Source: JAEUJM01 sp964635055
GTDB lineage: Bacteria; Actinomycetota; Acidimicrobiia; Acidimicrobiales; DATDAH01
DNA: 64,000 nucleotides
Reading direction: 5' to 3'
Assembly (NCBI GenBank): GCA_964635055.1
Contig: CAZWMT010000001.1
Span: 1-64,000 of the forward strand
Numbering within the stretch: position 1 is the stretch's first letter; every line of letters starts with the position of its first letter. Below, one piece after another: positions 33,360-41,891 of the stretch. A program made the position numbers and the translations under genes. The notes beneath the pieces were generated by a model. The model was not told where the DNA came from. It saw only the letters and a list, made by a program, of their open reading frames with translations, and made no database searches.

Positions 33360-34271
33360 GTGGAGGCTGCCTTCTTCGACCTGGACAAGACCGTCATCGC
33401 CAAGGCGTCGATGGTCGCGTTCGGGCGGCCGTTCCAGCGCGCCGGGCTGATCTCGCGGTGGTTGGTGCTGCGCGCCCTCTACGGCCAACTCGTCTACCTC
33501 TACCTCGGCGCGGACGAGGCGCGCATGGCCCGGATGCGCGAGTCGGCCCTGCGGATCAGCAAGGGCTGGAACCAGCAGACCATCGCCGAGCTGGTGCGCG
33601 AGACCCTGGCCGAGGTGATCGAGCCCATCGTCTACGGCGAGGCCCTCGACCTCATCCGCGAGCACCGGGCCGCCGGCCGCCGCGTCTACATCATCTCGGC
33701 CTCGCCGCAGGAGATCGTCGAGCCCCTCACCGAGTACCTCGGCGCCGACCAGGCCATCGCCACCCGGGCCCGCATCGACGACCAGGGCCGCTACTCGGGC
33801 GACGTCGAGTTCTACGCGTACGGCCCGTTCAAGGCCGAGGCCATGCGGGCCGAGGCCGAGCGCCTGGGCATCGACCTGGACGCGTCCTACGCCTACTCCG
33901 ACTCGGCCACCGACATCCCGATGCTCGAGGCGGTGGGCCACCCCGTCGCGGTGAACGCCGATCGGCCCCTCGCCCGCTACGCGGCCGAACAGGAGTGGGA
34001 GTGCGCCACGTTCGTGCGCAAGGTCGAGTTGAAGCGCCGACGACCGGCACCCGGCCCCGCCGCCGCGGTGAGCGGCGGCGTGGCGATGGCCGCCGCCGGC
34101 GCGGTGGTGTGGTGGTGGTGGTTGCACCGCCGGCCCCCCAGCCGCCGCGATCGCGCGCTGGCCGGGGCCCAGCGGTGGGTCGGCGCCGTGTCGAGCACGG
34201 CTCGCCGATCCGGTGGGGCCCCTACGCGGTCTCGCGCACCTTCTTGGCGGCGAGGGCGACCAGGGCGATGA
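33360..34271 (+). CDS. HAD-IB family phosphatase, membrane-tailed
   Basis: 303 residues. The N-terminus carries the DxDxT motif (FFDLDKTVIAKAS); motif II is in YIISASPQEIV, and motif III/IV in YAYSDSATDIPMLEAVG. This is the SerB-like HAD-IB group; the mycobacterial equivalent (Rv3661) lies next to the Tad cluster. A C-terminal hydrophobic segment (SGGVAMAAAGAVVWWWWLH) may anchor it. Start GTG 33360. Its 3' end overlaps a small gene on the other strand. Confidence 0.87.
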   Translation: MEAAFFDLDKTVIAKASMVAFGRPFQRAGLISRWLVLRALYGQLVYLYLGADEARMARMRESALRISKGWNQQTIAELVRETLAEVIEPIVYGEALDLIREHRAAGRRVYIISASPQEIVEPLTEYLGADQAIATRARIDDQGRYSGDVEFYAYGPFKAEAMRAEAERLGIDLDASYAYSDSATDIPMLEAVGHPVAVNADRPLARYAAEQEWECATFVRKVELKRRRPAPGPAAAVSGGVAMAAAGAVVWWWWLHRRPPSRRDRALAGAQRWVGAVSSTARRSGGAPTRSRAPSWRRGRPGR

Positions 34272-34299
34272 CGATGGCGATGAGCACGAGCTTCTTCAT
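34222..34299 (-). CDS. 25-residue membrane peptide
   Basis: A tiny frame from ATG 34299 to TAG 34222: MKKLVLIAIVIALVALAAKK followed by VRETA. Two N-terminal lysines, one hydrophobic helix and a basic end is the look of real small membrane proteins (compare actinobacterial DLW-39 family peptides, without their DLW motif). It overlaps the end of the HAD-IB gene by 50 bp, antisense. No strong ribosome site is visible. I place it above chance because of its composition. Confidence 0.5.
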   Translation of the reverse strand: MKKLVLIAIVIALVALAAKKVRETA

Positions 34300-34403
34300 G
34301 GGCCGAGTCTAGGTCGCGTCGAGCCGACCCGGCCCGCCGTCATGCCCGAAGGCCGCACGGGCGGGCCCGACAACGGTCGCGCACGAGGGCGCGGGGCGCG
34401 GTC

Positions 34404-35339
34404 CTAGACCGCGAGCAGGTCGCGGGCGCCGGTGTCGCTGCTCGGATGGCGCAGCTTGCTCATGGCCCGGGCCTCGATCTGGCGGATGCGCTCACGGGTG
34501 AGGTTGAAGTGCTCGCCCACCTCTTCGAGGGTGCGGGGCTCGCCCCGGTCGAGGCCGAAGCGCAGCTTCAGGATCTCGCGCTCGCGCTCGTCGAGGGGCG
34601 AGAGCAGGCGCTGGATCTCCTCGGGCAGCAGCGCGGTGGCGGCCACCTCGAACGGCGACTCGGCCGAGCGGTCCTCCACCACATCACCCAGTTCGGCGTC
34701 GCCGTCCTCGCGCAGGGGCTCGGAGAGCGAGAGGGGCTCGGCCGCGAAGCGCAGGGCCTCGGTGACCTTGTCCTCGGGCATCTCCACCTCGGCCGACAGT
34801 TCGGCGAGGGTGGCGGGGCGACCCATCTTCAGCTCGAGGCGTGAGCGGGCCTTCTGCAGCCGGGCGAGGGTGTCGCCGGCGTGCACCGGCAGGCGGATGG
34901 TGCGGCCCGTGTTGGCGATGCCCCGGGTGATGGCCTGACGGATCCACCAGGTGGCGTACGTGGAGAACTTGAACCCCTTGCGCCAGTCGAACTTCTCGAC
35001 CGCGTGCATCAGGCCGAGGTTGCCCTCCTGGATCAGGTCGAGCAGCGGCAGGCCCGAGGCCTGGTACTTCTTGGCGATGGACACCACCAGGCGGAGGTTG
35101 GACTGCACGAAGGTGCGCTCGGCCTCCTCGCCCTTGCGGGACGCCCGGCGCAACTCGCGCTTGCGGGCGGCGGTGAGCTCGGTGGCGGTGTCGAGCTCGA
35201 GGCGCGCGGCGGTGCCGCCCTCGATGGCCTGGGCCAGGCGCACCTCGTCATCCTTGGTCAGGAGGGGGTACTGCCCGATGTCGGTGAGATAGAGACGGAC
35301 GAGGTCTTCCTCGTCCCGTTCTACGCGCTCCTTGGCCAA
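34404..35339 (-). CDS. sigma-70 RNA polymerase sigma factor (SigA/HrdB-like)
   Basis: About 311 residues. Region 1.2 (VRLYLTDIGQYPLLTKDDEV), region 2 (NLRLVVSIAKKYQASGLPLL, DLIQEGNLGLMHAVEKFDWR, FKFSTYATWWIRQAITRGIA), region 3 and region 4 (RTLEEVGEHFNLTRERIRQI) are all complete, so it recognises -35/-10 promoters of the housekeeping kind. It lacks the long region 1.1. I chose TTG 35339 with AGGAG 8 nt upstream; TTG 35381 or GTG 35375 would add 12-14 residues. Principal or group 2 sigma. Confidence 0.9.
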   Translation of the reverse strand: MAKERVERDEEDLVRLYLTDIGQYPLLTKDDEVRLAQAIEGGTAARLELDTATELTAARKRELRRASRKGEEAERTFVQSNLRLVVSIAKKYQASGLPLLDLIQEGNLGLMHAVEKFDWRKGFKFSTYATWWIRQAITRGIANTGRTIRLPVHAGDTLARLQKARSRLELKMGRPATLAELSAEVEMPEDKVTEALRFAAEPLSLSEPLREDGDAELGDVVEDRSAESPFEVAATALLPEEIQRLLSPLDEREREILKLRFGLDRGEPRTLEEVGEHFNLTRERIRQIEARAMSKLRHPSSDTGARDLLAV

Positions 35340-35581
35340 CGTGGATGCTCCTGGCTTCAGTTTCGATGGCCGCACGACCAACAGCTGGCGGGGCCTGGGT
35401 GACAGACGGGTGAACGCGGGCGGCGGGAACCCTCGGTGTTCTTCTCGCTTACGATACCGAGATGGTCAAGAGGGCCAACCCTGCGGTTTCCGCCTATTTC
35501 TCCAGGTGTGAGCCGGTGCCCACTCTCCGTGATGTCGGCGTGGCCGGCCGCACTCCTGAGTGATCGACGCGGATTGATCCC

Positions 35582-35926
35582 TTGGACCCACACCCCGATC
35601 CCCCCGACCGACACGGCGACGACGTCGACCTCACCGTGGTGCTGATGGCGTTCGACGCCTCCGACCCCGAGGCGCTGCAGGCGATCCTGGCCAAGTACGT
35701 GGTCGTCAGCCGGGGGCACCCGGGCTGTCGCAACATCGATCTGTGCCTGTCGGCCACCCACCCGACCCGGTTCGTGGTCATCGAGAAGTGGGAGTCGCCC
35801 GACGCCCAGCGGGCCCACTTCGACTCACCCGACATGGTCGAGATGGCCGGCGCGTGCGACGGCAAGTTGGCCCGCGCTCCCAGCATCGACCTGCTCGACG
35901 CCATCAGCGCCCACGACCTGGTCTGA
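35582..35926 (+). CDS. ABM-domain (antibiotic biosynthesis monooxygenase-like) protein
   Basis: Up to 114 residues. VVLMAFDASDPEALQAILAK, then SRGHPGCRNIDLCLSATHPT and RFVVIEKWESPDAQRAHFDS are the strand-helix pattern of the dimeric ferredoxin-like ABM fold. Enzymatic role unknown; many members are heme-degrading or quinol monooxygenases. The start is uncertain (TTG 35582; later GTG codons before VVLMAF possible), since no ribosome site is evident. Confidence 0.75.
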   Translation: MDPHPDPPDRHGDDVDLTVVLMAFDASDPEALQAILAKYVVVSRGHPGCRNIDLCLSATHPTRFVVIEKWESPDAQRAHFDSPDMVEMAGACDGKLARAPSIDLLDAISAHDLV

Positions 35927-35989
35927 CCCGCCCCCCGGGAGAAACCGGTCGGTTACCGCCGGGAAACTCACGCCCCACATCATCGGGTC

Positions 35990-36754
35990 GTGCCCAGGTT
36001 CGTCACGGGAGCAGGCCGGACGGCCACGGGACGTGCGCTGCTGCTCGCGGCGGTGGCACTCGTCGTGCTCGCCGCGACCCTCGTCGCCGCCACCGTGTCG
36101 GAGAGCGGGGCCGACGGCGCGCCGGCGCCGGCCCCGCGCCCCGAGGGAGTCGCCGCACCGGACCCCATCGTGTTCGTCCACGGGTTCGCGGCCAATGGGG
36201 CGCAGCGCTTCTTCGTCCACCGATTCCGGGCCGACGGGTTCACCCGGCTCTACGGCTTCTCCTACGACGCCGACAACGGCACCACGCCCTCGAACCGGGT
36301 GATCGCGCGGCGACTGGGGAACTACGTCGCCGACGTGATCGCCGAGACCGGGGCATCGAAGGTCGACCTCGTGGCCCACTCGATGGGCAACCTGAGCGCC
36401 CGCTGGTGCCTCTCGTTCGGTCGGTGCGCCGGCCTCGTCGACGACTACGTGTCGCTCGGTGCCGCCCACCACGGCACCGTCTGGGCGGAGGGCTGCGGCG
36501 TGCTGTACCCCGACGACCGCGCCTGCCCCGAGTTGGCGCCCGACTCGGCGATGCTGCAGGCCCTGAACCAGGGGGACGAGACCCGTGGCGCCGCGTCGTA
36601 CACGACGCTGCGCTCGCCTGCCGACGAGGTCGTCCTGCCCACCTCGTCGGCGATGCTCGCCGGCGCCCGCAACCTCCTGGTCGACGACGTCGACCACTGG
36701 CAACTGATGTCGAGCCCCACCGTCTTCCCGCTGGTCCGCGACGCGGTGCGGTGA
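35990..36754 (+). CDS. secreted/anchored lipase (class 2 type)
   Basis: 254 residues. N-terminal signal or anchor (ALLLAAVALVVLAATLVAAT), then DPIVFVHGFAANGA (oxyanion region), nucleophile elbow LVAHSMGNLSARW, and a C-terminal DDVDHWQLMSS histidine. Similar to EstA/LipA-like triacylglycerol lipases. Two cysteine pairs (FGRCAG, EGCGVLYPDDRAC) suit an exported protein. Confidence 0.85.
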   Translation: MPRFVTGAGRTATGRALLLAAVALVVLAATLVAATVSESGADGAPAPAPRPEGVAAPDPIVFVHGFAANGAQRFFVHRFRADGFTRLYGFSYDADNGTTPSNRVIARRLGNYVADVIAETGASKVDLVAHSMGNLSARWCLSFGRCAGLVDDYVSLGAAHHGTVWAEGCGVLYPDDRACPELAPDSAMLQALNQGDETRGAASYTTLRSPADEVVLPTSSAMLAGARNLLVDDVDHWQLMSSPTVFPLVRDAVR

Positions 36755-36851
36755 CGGTCGGCGTCGATCCGGCGCCCCCGCCGTCCCGTGACCGGGCGGC
36801 GCCCGACGAGCGCTCCCGGCGCGCTGACGCCCCAGTCAGTACGTTGAGGGG

Positions 36852-38930
36852 GTGGATGGGACGACGCGGTCGAGTGCGGTCGACCTGCGCATCCTCGGTG
36901 CGCTGGAGATGACGGTGCACGGCGAGACGGTCGCCGTGCCGGCGCGGGTCGAACGGGCGATCCTCGCCTCGCTGGCCATCCGCGTGGGCCGTCCCATCCC
37001 CGCCGACCTCCTGGCCGAGGACGTGTGGGGCGGCCATCCCCCGCCGACCTGGCGCAAGGGCGTCCACGTGGGCGTGTCCCGCCTGCGCCGGCGCCTCGAG
37101 TCGGTCCACACCGACGCCGCCGCGGTGGTGGTCACCGCCACCAACGGCTACGCCCTCGACCTCGACCCGGCCCACCTCGACGCCGTCCGCCTCGAACGGG
37201 CCGCCGAGAGCGGCCGGCGCCTGCTCACCGAGGGACGGGCCGACGAGGCCCACGCGGCCCTGTCCGACGGGCTGGCGCTGTGGCGGGGCCAGCCCCTGCA
37301 GGAGATCGCCGAGAGCCCCTCGGCCCGGGGCGAGATCGCCCGCCTCCACGAGGTCCGGGCCTCGCTGATCGACCGGTACCACGAGGCCACCCTCGAACAA
37401 GGCGACGTGGACACGGTGATCGGCCGGCTCGAGGCCAGCCTGGTGGAGGACCCGCTGCGCGAGCGCCGCTGGACCCTGCTGATGCTGGCGCTCTACCGCG
37501 CCGGGCGCCAGAACGACGCCCTTCGGGCCTTCCAGCGCGCCCGCACCGTGCTGGCCGACGAGTTGGGGCTCGAGCCGGGGCCGGAGCTGCGCCAGATGGA
37601 GGCGGCCATCCTCGCCCACGACCCCGCCCTCAGCGGCTCGACCCGGCAGCGGGTCATGGCCGCGGCCCGCCACGACCGCCGGTCGGGCGACCGAGCCGGC
37701 AGTGCCGACGGGGCCGATCACGCGGACACGGCACCAGCGGCCCCCGCCGCCACCCCTCGCCTCTCCACGGGGCCCCACCCCACGGGCGAGCCCATCGCCC
37801 ACATCCCCCTCACGCCCCGCCCCGGTCGCTTCAACGACCCCATCGAGTGGGCCCGCAACCACCGGCGCATCCCGCTGGTCGGTCGCGACGAGGAGCTGGC
37901 CCGACTGCTGTCGTCGTGGCGACGGGTCATCGACGGCCACCAGGGCGGCCTGGTCGTGCTCACCGGCGACACCCAGGTCGGCAAGACCCGGCTGGCCGGC
38001 GAGGTGGCGCTGGCGGCGGAGGCCGACGGTGCGCTGGTGCTGGCCGGCCGTTGCGTGCCCGGGATGGGGTTGTCGTCGTTCGTCGGGCAGGTCACCGCCC
38101 TCGACCTGGCCGCTCCCGACGCCCACCTGGGGCCTGGTTCACCCGTGGCCTTCGAGTTCGCCGTCGACGTGGCCACCCGCATCTACGGCGAGGCCGGGGC
38201 GGGCCGTCCGGTGCTGGCCATCCTCGAGGACGCCCACGCCGCCGACCTCGAGATCATCAACCTGTTCCGCCACCTGGCCGAGCGCCCGCTGCCCGATCAG
38301 AACGCCATCCCCGCGATGGCGATCGTGGTGTCCCGGTCGGGAGTGCCCAGCCCCCCGGGCATGGCCGCGTGGCTGGCCGAGGCCGAGCGGCTCCCGGTCA
38401 CCGACCGGGTAGAGGTGCCCGCGCTCGACCCTGCGGCGGCGGTCAGCCTGCTCCGCGACCGCCTCGGTCCCGACGGGGCGACACGGTGCGACGACGAGTT
38501 GCGGGCGCTGGCCGACCAGGCGGGGTGTCGACCGGGCTACCTGATCGAGATCGCCCGACTGGCCCGGGCGAGCGGCGTGGCCGCCGACGCCGCCGCGCCT
38601 CTGACCCTCGAGACCCTCGGGGTGCCCGACGTGCTCCGCTCGCTCGTCACCGACCATCTCGACGCCCAGCCCGACGAGGTCGCGCGGGTGTTGCTGGCCA
38701 GCGCCGTCGCCGGCCGCCGCTTCGAGCTCGACATGGCGGCGCGCGCCACCGCGATGGGCGAGGACGACGCGCTGGACGCCCTCGAGCGGGCGGTGGCGGC
38801 CCGGTTGCTCTACGAGGTGGACGGTGCCCCCGGCTCGTACGGGTTCGTCACCGAGGTCGAGCGCCTGGTGCTGCTCGACCGGGTCACCAACGCCCGCCGA
38901 GCGGTCGTCGAGTCACGCCTGGCCGGCTGA
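36852..38930 (+). CDS. SARP/BTAD regulator with AAA ATPase domain
   Basis: 692 residues. An OmpR-type winged-helix domain (DLRILGALEMTVHGETVAVP, then TWRKGVHVGVSRLRRRLE) and a BTAD domain (RLEASLVEDPLRERRWTLLM, ALYRAGRQNDALRAFQRART) form the SARP/AfsR front. A Pro/Ala linker and an NTPase with Walker A GDTQVGKTRLAGE (about 372) follow, ending without the TPR or LuxR tail of longer relatives. Start GTG 36852. It could control the ABC transporter 130 bp downstream, but nothing in the sequence proves it. Confidence 0.87.
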   Translation: MDGTTRSSAVDLRILGALEMTVHGETVAVPARVERAILASLAIRVGRPIPADLLAEDVWGGHPPPTWRKGVHVGVSRLRRRLESVHTDAAAVVVTATNGYALDLDPAHLDAVRLERAAESGRRLLTEGRADEAHAALSDGLALWRGQPLQEIAESPSARGEIARLHEVRASLIDRYHEATLEQGDVDTVIGRLEASLVEDPLRERRWTLLMLALYRAGRQNDALRAFQRARTVLADELGLEPGPELRQMEAAILAHDPALSGSTRQRVMAAARHDRRSGDRAGSADGADHADTAPAAPAATPRLSTGPHPTGEPIAHIPLTPRPGRFNDPIEWARNHRRIPLVGRDEELARLLSSWRRVIDGHQGGLVVLTGDTQVGKTRLAGEVALAAEADGALVLAGRCVPGMGLSSFVGQVTALDLAAPDAHLGPGSPVAFEFAVDVATRIYGEAGAGRPVLAILEDAHAADLEIINLFRHLAERPLPDQNAIPAMAIVVSRSGVPSPPGMAAWLAEAERLPVTDRVEVPALDPAAAVSLLRDRLGPDGATRCDDELRALADQAGCRPGYLIEIARLARASGVAADAAAPLTLETLGVPDVLRSLVTDHLDAQPDEVARVLLASAVAGRRFELDMAARATAMGEDDALDALERAVAARLLYEVDGAPGSYGFVTEVERLVLLDRVTNARRAVVESRLAG

Positions 38931-39058
38931 GCGCGGTGACCGGAGGGGGTAACCCGGTGGCGACGGCGCCCGCACCCCCGTGCAAGGATGTCGGCCACTG
39001 CCGTCGTCCGGCCCCGGCGGGCGGGCGACGGTGTCGACCACTGCACGGGGAGACCGAC

Positions 39059-39943
39059 ATGACCAGAACTCGCCTCGGAGGGCTGCTCGCCCTCGTCCTC
39101 ACCTTCGCCCTGTTCGGCGCCGCCTGCGGCAGCAGCGACGAGAGCTCGTCCGACACCACCGCCGGCTCGGACGGCACCGCCGCTGCGGGCTCGTGCGACG
39201 TGGCCGACCTGCCGCTGAAGGAGGACGGCCAGCTCACCGTGGCCACCGGCGACCCGGTGTTCCCTCCGTGGATGGCCAACGACGACCCCGCCACCAACGA
39301 GGGCTTCGAGAGCGAGCTGGTCTACGACATCGCCGCCGAGCTCGGCCTCTCCGAGGACGACGTGGTCTGGACCTCGACCGGCTTCGACGAGGCCATCGCC
39401 CCCGGCGAGAAGGACTACGACTTCAACATCCAGCAGTACGGCATCACCGCCGAGCGTGACGAGGTGGTCGACTTCTCCGACGGCTACTACACCGTGCAGC
39501 AGGCCATCGTGGCCGCGCCCGACTCCGACATCGCCGACGCCACGTCGATCGCCGACCTGCAGAGCGCCAAGCTCGGCGCGGCGGTGGGCTCGACCAGCCT
39601 CGACTACATCGACGAGGTGATCCAGCCCGACGAGGAGGCGGCGGTGTTCGACGACAACGCCGCGGCCAAGTCGGCGTTCGACGCCGGCCAGGTGGACGGC
39701 CTCGTGTTCGACCTGCCCACCGCCTTCTACATCGTCAGCGCCGAGATCCCCGACGCGTCGATCGTCGGCATCCTGCCCACCGTGGGCGACGAGGAGGAGC
39801 TGGGCATGCTCTTCGAGACCGACAGCCCCCTGATCCCCTGCGTCAACCAGGCCCTCGCCGCGGTGAAGGACTCGGGCGACCTGGACGCCCTGCAGGAGGA
39901 GTGGCTGGCCCAGGGCGGCGACATCCCCACACTGACCCAGTGA
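39059..39943 (+). CDS. amino-acid ABC transporter substrate-binding lipoprotein
   Basis: 294 residues. Lipobox FALFGAACGSS; then an acidic linker and a periplasmic-binding fold of family 3: LTVATGDPVFPPWMA, EGFESELVYDIAAELGL, FNIQQYGITAERDEVVDFSD, AAVGSTSLDYIDEV. The binding pattern is that of polar amino-acid receptors (Gln/His/Glu). ATG 39059 with GGGGAGA upstream. First gene of the transporter operon. Confidence 0.92.
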   Translation: MTRTRLGGLLALVLTFALFGAACGSSDESSSDTTAGSDGTAAAGSCDVADLPLKEDGQLTVATGDPVFPPWMANDDPATNEGFESELVYDIAAELGLSEDDVVWTSTGFDEAIAPGEKDYDFNIQQYGITAERDEVVDFSDGYYTVQQAIVAAPDSDIADATSIADLQSAKLGAAVGSTSLDYIDEVIQPDEEAAVFDDNAAAKSAFDAGQVDGLVFDLPTAFYIVSAEIPDASIVGILPTVGDEEELGMLFETDSPLIPCVNQALAAVKDSGDLDALQEEWLAQGGDIPTLTQ

Positions 39944-39960
39944 CCGACCGCCGGTGAACC

Positions 39961-40863
39961 ATGACGGCTGACATCGGCTCGGGGCCGCCGCCGCTGCCCC
40001 CGAGCCCGTCGGCCCGAGCGGCCGGTCCGAGCGGGGGAAGAGGCGGCTCGTTGCGCCACGAGTTGGGCGAGGACGGCGCCCGTGGGGCCCTCATCGCCTT
40101 CGTGGCCACCGTGGCGTTCCTGGGCGTGGGGCTCTTCCTCGTCCTGAACAGCTCGTCGTGGCCCAAGGTGCAGCAGCAGTTCTTCAACCCCGAGAACTTC
40201 CGCGAGTCGTGGCCCGACGTGCTCGGCGGGTTCTGGCTCGACATCAAGATGTTCGTGATCGCCGAGGTGCTGATCCTGGCCTTCGGCCTGCTGGTGGCGA
40301 TCATCCGCAGCCTGCGGGGCCCGGCGTTCTTCCCGTTGCGGCTGTTGTCGATCATCTACATCGATCTGTTCCGGGGCATCCCCATCCTGTTGATCCTGTT
40401 CCTGCTCGGGTTCGGGGTGCCCGCGCTCCAGTTGCCGGGTGTGCCCAACGACCCGCTGTTCTGGGGCGTGGCCTCGCTGGTGCTGTCGTACGCGGCCTAC
40501 ACCGCCGAGGTGTACCGGGCCGGGATCGACTCGGTGCACGAGAGCCAGCGGGCCGCGGCCCGCTCACTGGGCCTGACCCAGTGGCAGACGCTGCGCTTCG
40601 CCATCGTGCCCCAGGCCATCCGCAACGTCATCCCGGCCCTCCTGAACGGTCTGGTGAGCCTGCAGAAGGACGTGGCGCTGGTGAGCGTGCTCGGCATCCG
40701 CGAGGCCGTGCGCGAGGCGGAGATCTACAAGTCGCGCACGTTCAACTACACCTCGTTCGTGGCCGCCACCGTGCTGTTCCTGCTGGCGTCGGTGCCCCTG
40801 GCCCGCCTCACCGACTGGTATACCAAGCGCGAGCGGGCCCGTCGTTCCCAGGCGCTGGTGTGA
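39961..40863 (+). CDS. amino-acid ABC transporter permease
   Basis: 300-residue HisM/GlnP-type permease. A Pro/Ser/Gly-rich cytosolic start, about five membrane segments, and the EAA loop (ESQRAAARSLGLTQWQTLRF) that docks on the ATPase. The last codons (RARRSQALV, stop) lie in a 32-bp segment that is repeated 71 bp downstream. The gene starts 17 nt after the binding-protein stop. Confidence 0.93.
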   Translation: MTADIGSGPPPLPPSPSARAAGPSGGRGGSLRHELGEDGARGALIAFVATVAFLGVGLFLVLNSSSWPKVQQQFFNPENFRESWPDVLGGFWLDIKMFVIAEVLILAFGLLVAIIRSLRGPAFFPLRLLSIIYIDLFRGIPILLILFLLGFGVPALQLPGVPNDPLFWGVASLVLSYAAYTAEVYRAGIDSVHESQRAAARSLGLTQWQTLRFAIVPQAIRNVIPALLNGLVSLQKDVALVSVLGIREAVREAEIYKSRTFNYTSFVAATVLFLLASVPLARLTDWYTKRERARRSQALV

Positions 40864-40935
40864 CGTGGGCCCGCCAGGCCTGCGTGGCCCGAACGCACAA
40901 CACGCGGGCCCGTCGTTCCCAGGCGCTCGTGTGAC
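40833..40935 (+). repeat. duplicated 3' end of permease gene
   Basis: Bases 40833-40864 (end of the permease frame with its stop) recur at 40904-40935 with one change (G to C at the 26th base). A 39-bp segment with GGGCC/GGCCC arms lies between. In the second copy GTGTGACC supplies the start of the ATPase gene. Confidence 0.9.
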
Positions 40936-41686
40936 CGAGCCCACCCCCCGCCTGCGGATCAGCGGCGTGAAGAAGGCGTTCGGCGACAAGCTGGTGCTCG
41001 ACGGCATCGATCTGGCGGTGCGGCCCCACGGGGTGGTGTGCCTGATCGGGCCCAGCGGGTGCGGCAAGTCCACCCTGCTGCGGTGCGTGAACCTGCTCGA
41101 CCCGATCGACGCCGGCACCATCGAGCTCGACGGCGAGCGCATCAGCGGCCGGGGGGTGAACGCCAACACGGTGCGCCGCCGGGTGGGCATCGTGTTCCAG
41201 TCGTTCAACCTGTTCCCCCACCTGACGGTGCTGGACAACGTCACCCTGGCCCCGCGACGGGTGCGCAAGGTGCCCCGGCGCGACGCCGAGGCGCGCGCCG
41301 TCGAGGCCCTGGAGCGCTTCGGGCTGGGCGACAAGGTGCACGAGTACCCCGACCGCCTGTCGGGCGGCCAGCAGCAGCGGGCGGCCATCGCCCGCGCCAT
41401 CGTGGGCGATCCCGAGCTGCTGCTGCTCGACGAGGTCACGTCGGCGCTCGACCCCGAACTGGTGGGCGAGGTGCTGACGGTCATCCGCGACCTGGCCGCC
41501 GGCGGCATGACGATGGTGCTGGCCACCCACGAGATGGGCTTCGCACGCGACGTGGCCGACGAGGTCTTCTTCCTGCACGAGGGCCGGGTGCTCGAGTCGG
41601 GTCCCCCGTCGGTCGTGCTGAAGGACCCTCAACAGCCCCGCACCCGCCAGTTCCTCGCCCGGGTCATCGCCGCCGGCCGCCTGTAG
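40931..41686 (+). CDS. amino-acid ABC transporter ATP-binding protein
   Basis: 251 residues from GTG 40931; an upstream GTG at 40865 would read through the spacer duplication and adds no conserved sequence. Walker A IGPSGCGKSTLLRCVN, Q-loop VGIVFQSFNLFPH, signature LSGGQQQRAAIARAI, Walker B LLLLDEVTSALD, and the switch ATHEMGFA are complete. GlnQ/HisP class. Last gene of the operon; a strong hairpin follows. Confidence 0.96.
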   Translation: MTEPTPRLRISGVKKAFGDKLVLDGIDLAVRPHGVVCLIGPSGCGKSTLLRCVNLLDPIDAGTIELDGERISGRGVNANTVRRRVGIVFQSFNLFPHLTVLDNVTLAPRRVRKVPRRDAEARAVEALERFGLGDKVHEYPDRLSGGQQQRAAIARAIVGDPELLLLDEVTSALDPELVGEVLTVIRDLAAGGMTMVLATHEMGFARDVADEVFFLHEGRVLESGPPSVVLKDPQQPRTRQFLARVIAAGRL

Positions 41687-41707
41687 AAGGGTCCTTATTT
41701 ACTGCCC

Positions 41708-41768
41708 GGTCGGCCGAACCGCACCCCCTGTGACTAGGGACTTTGTGCGGCGCTGGGTTCGGCCGAGT
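41708..41768. other. inverted repeat after ABC operon
   Basis: TCGGCCGAACC (41711-41721) and GGTTCGGCCGA (41757-41767) are reverse complements, with GCAC/GTGC just inside. It lies 25 bp past the ATPase stop and before the stronger hairpin at 41822-41862. Confidence 0.55.
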
Positions 41769-41821
41769 GAGAAAAGAAGCACCCTCCTAGGCCCGGTCAC
41801 CGCCATCGGGTCACCGTCATC

Positions 41822-41862
41822 GGCGGGAACAGGGGGCCCGGATGGGACCCCCTGTCCCCGCC
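41822..41862. terminator. bidirectional terminator hairpin
   Basis: Arms GGCGGGAACAGGGGG (41822-41836) and CCCCCTGTCCCCGCC (41848-41862) pair at 14 of 15 positions around an 11-nt loop. It lies between the ends of the convergent ABC operon and the giant surface-protein gene, 30 bp from the latter's stop. Confidence 0.8.
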
Positions 41863-41891
41863 AACGGTCGTTGGGTCGTTGGTGGGCCCGG

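Noticed and set aside
37025..39058. Upstream extension of the ABC binding protein
   Set aside because: The frame is open through the SARP gene in another phase; the lipoprotein signal and ribosome site fix the start at 39059.
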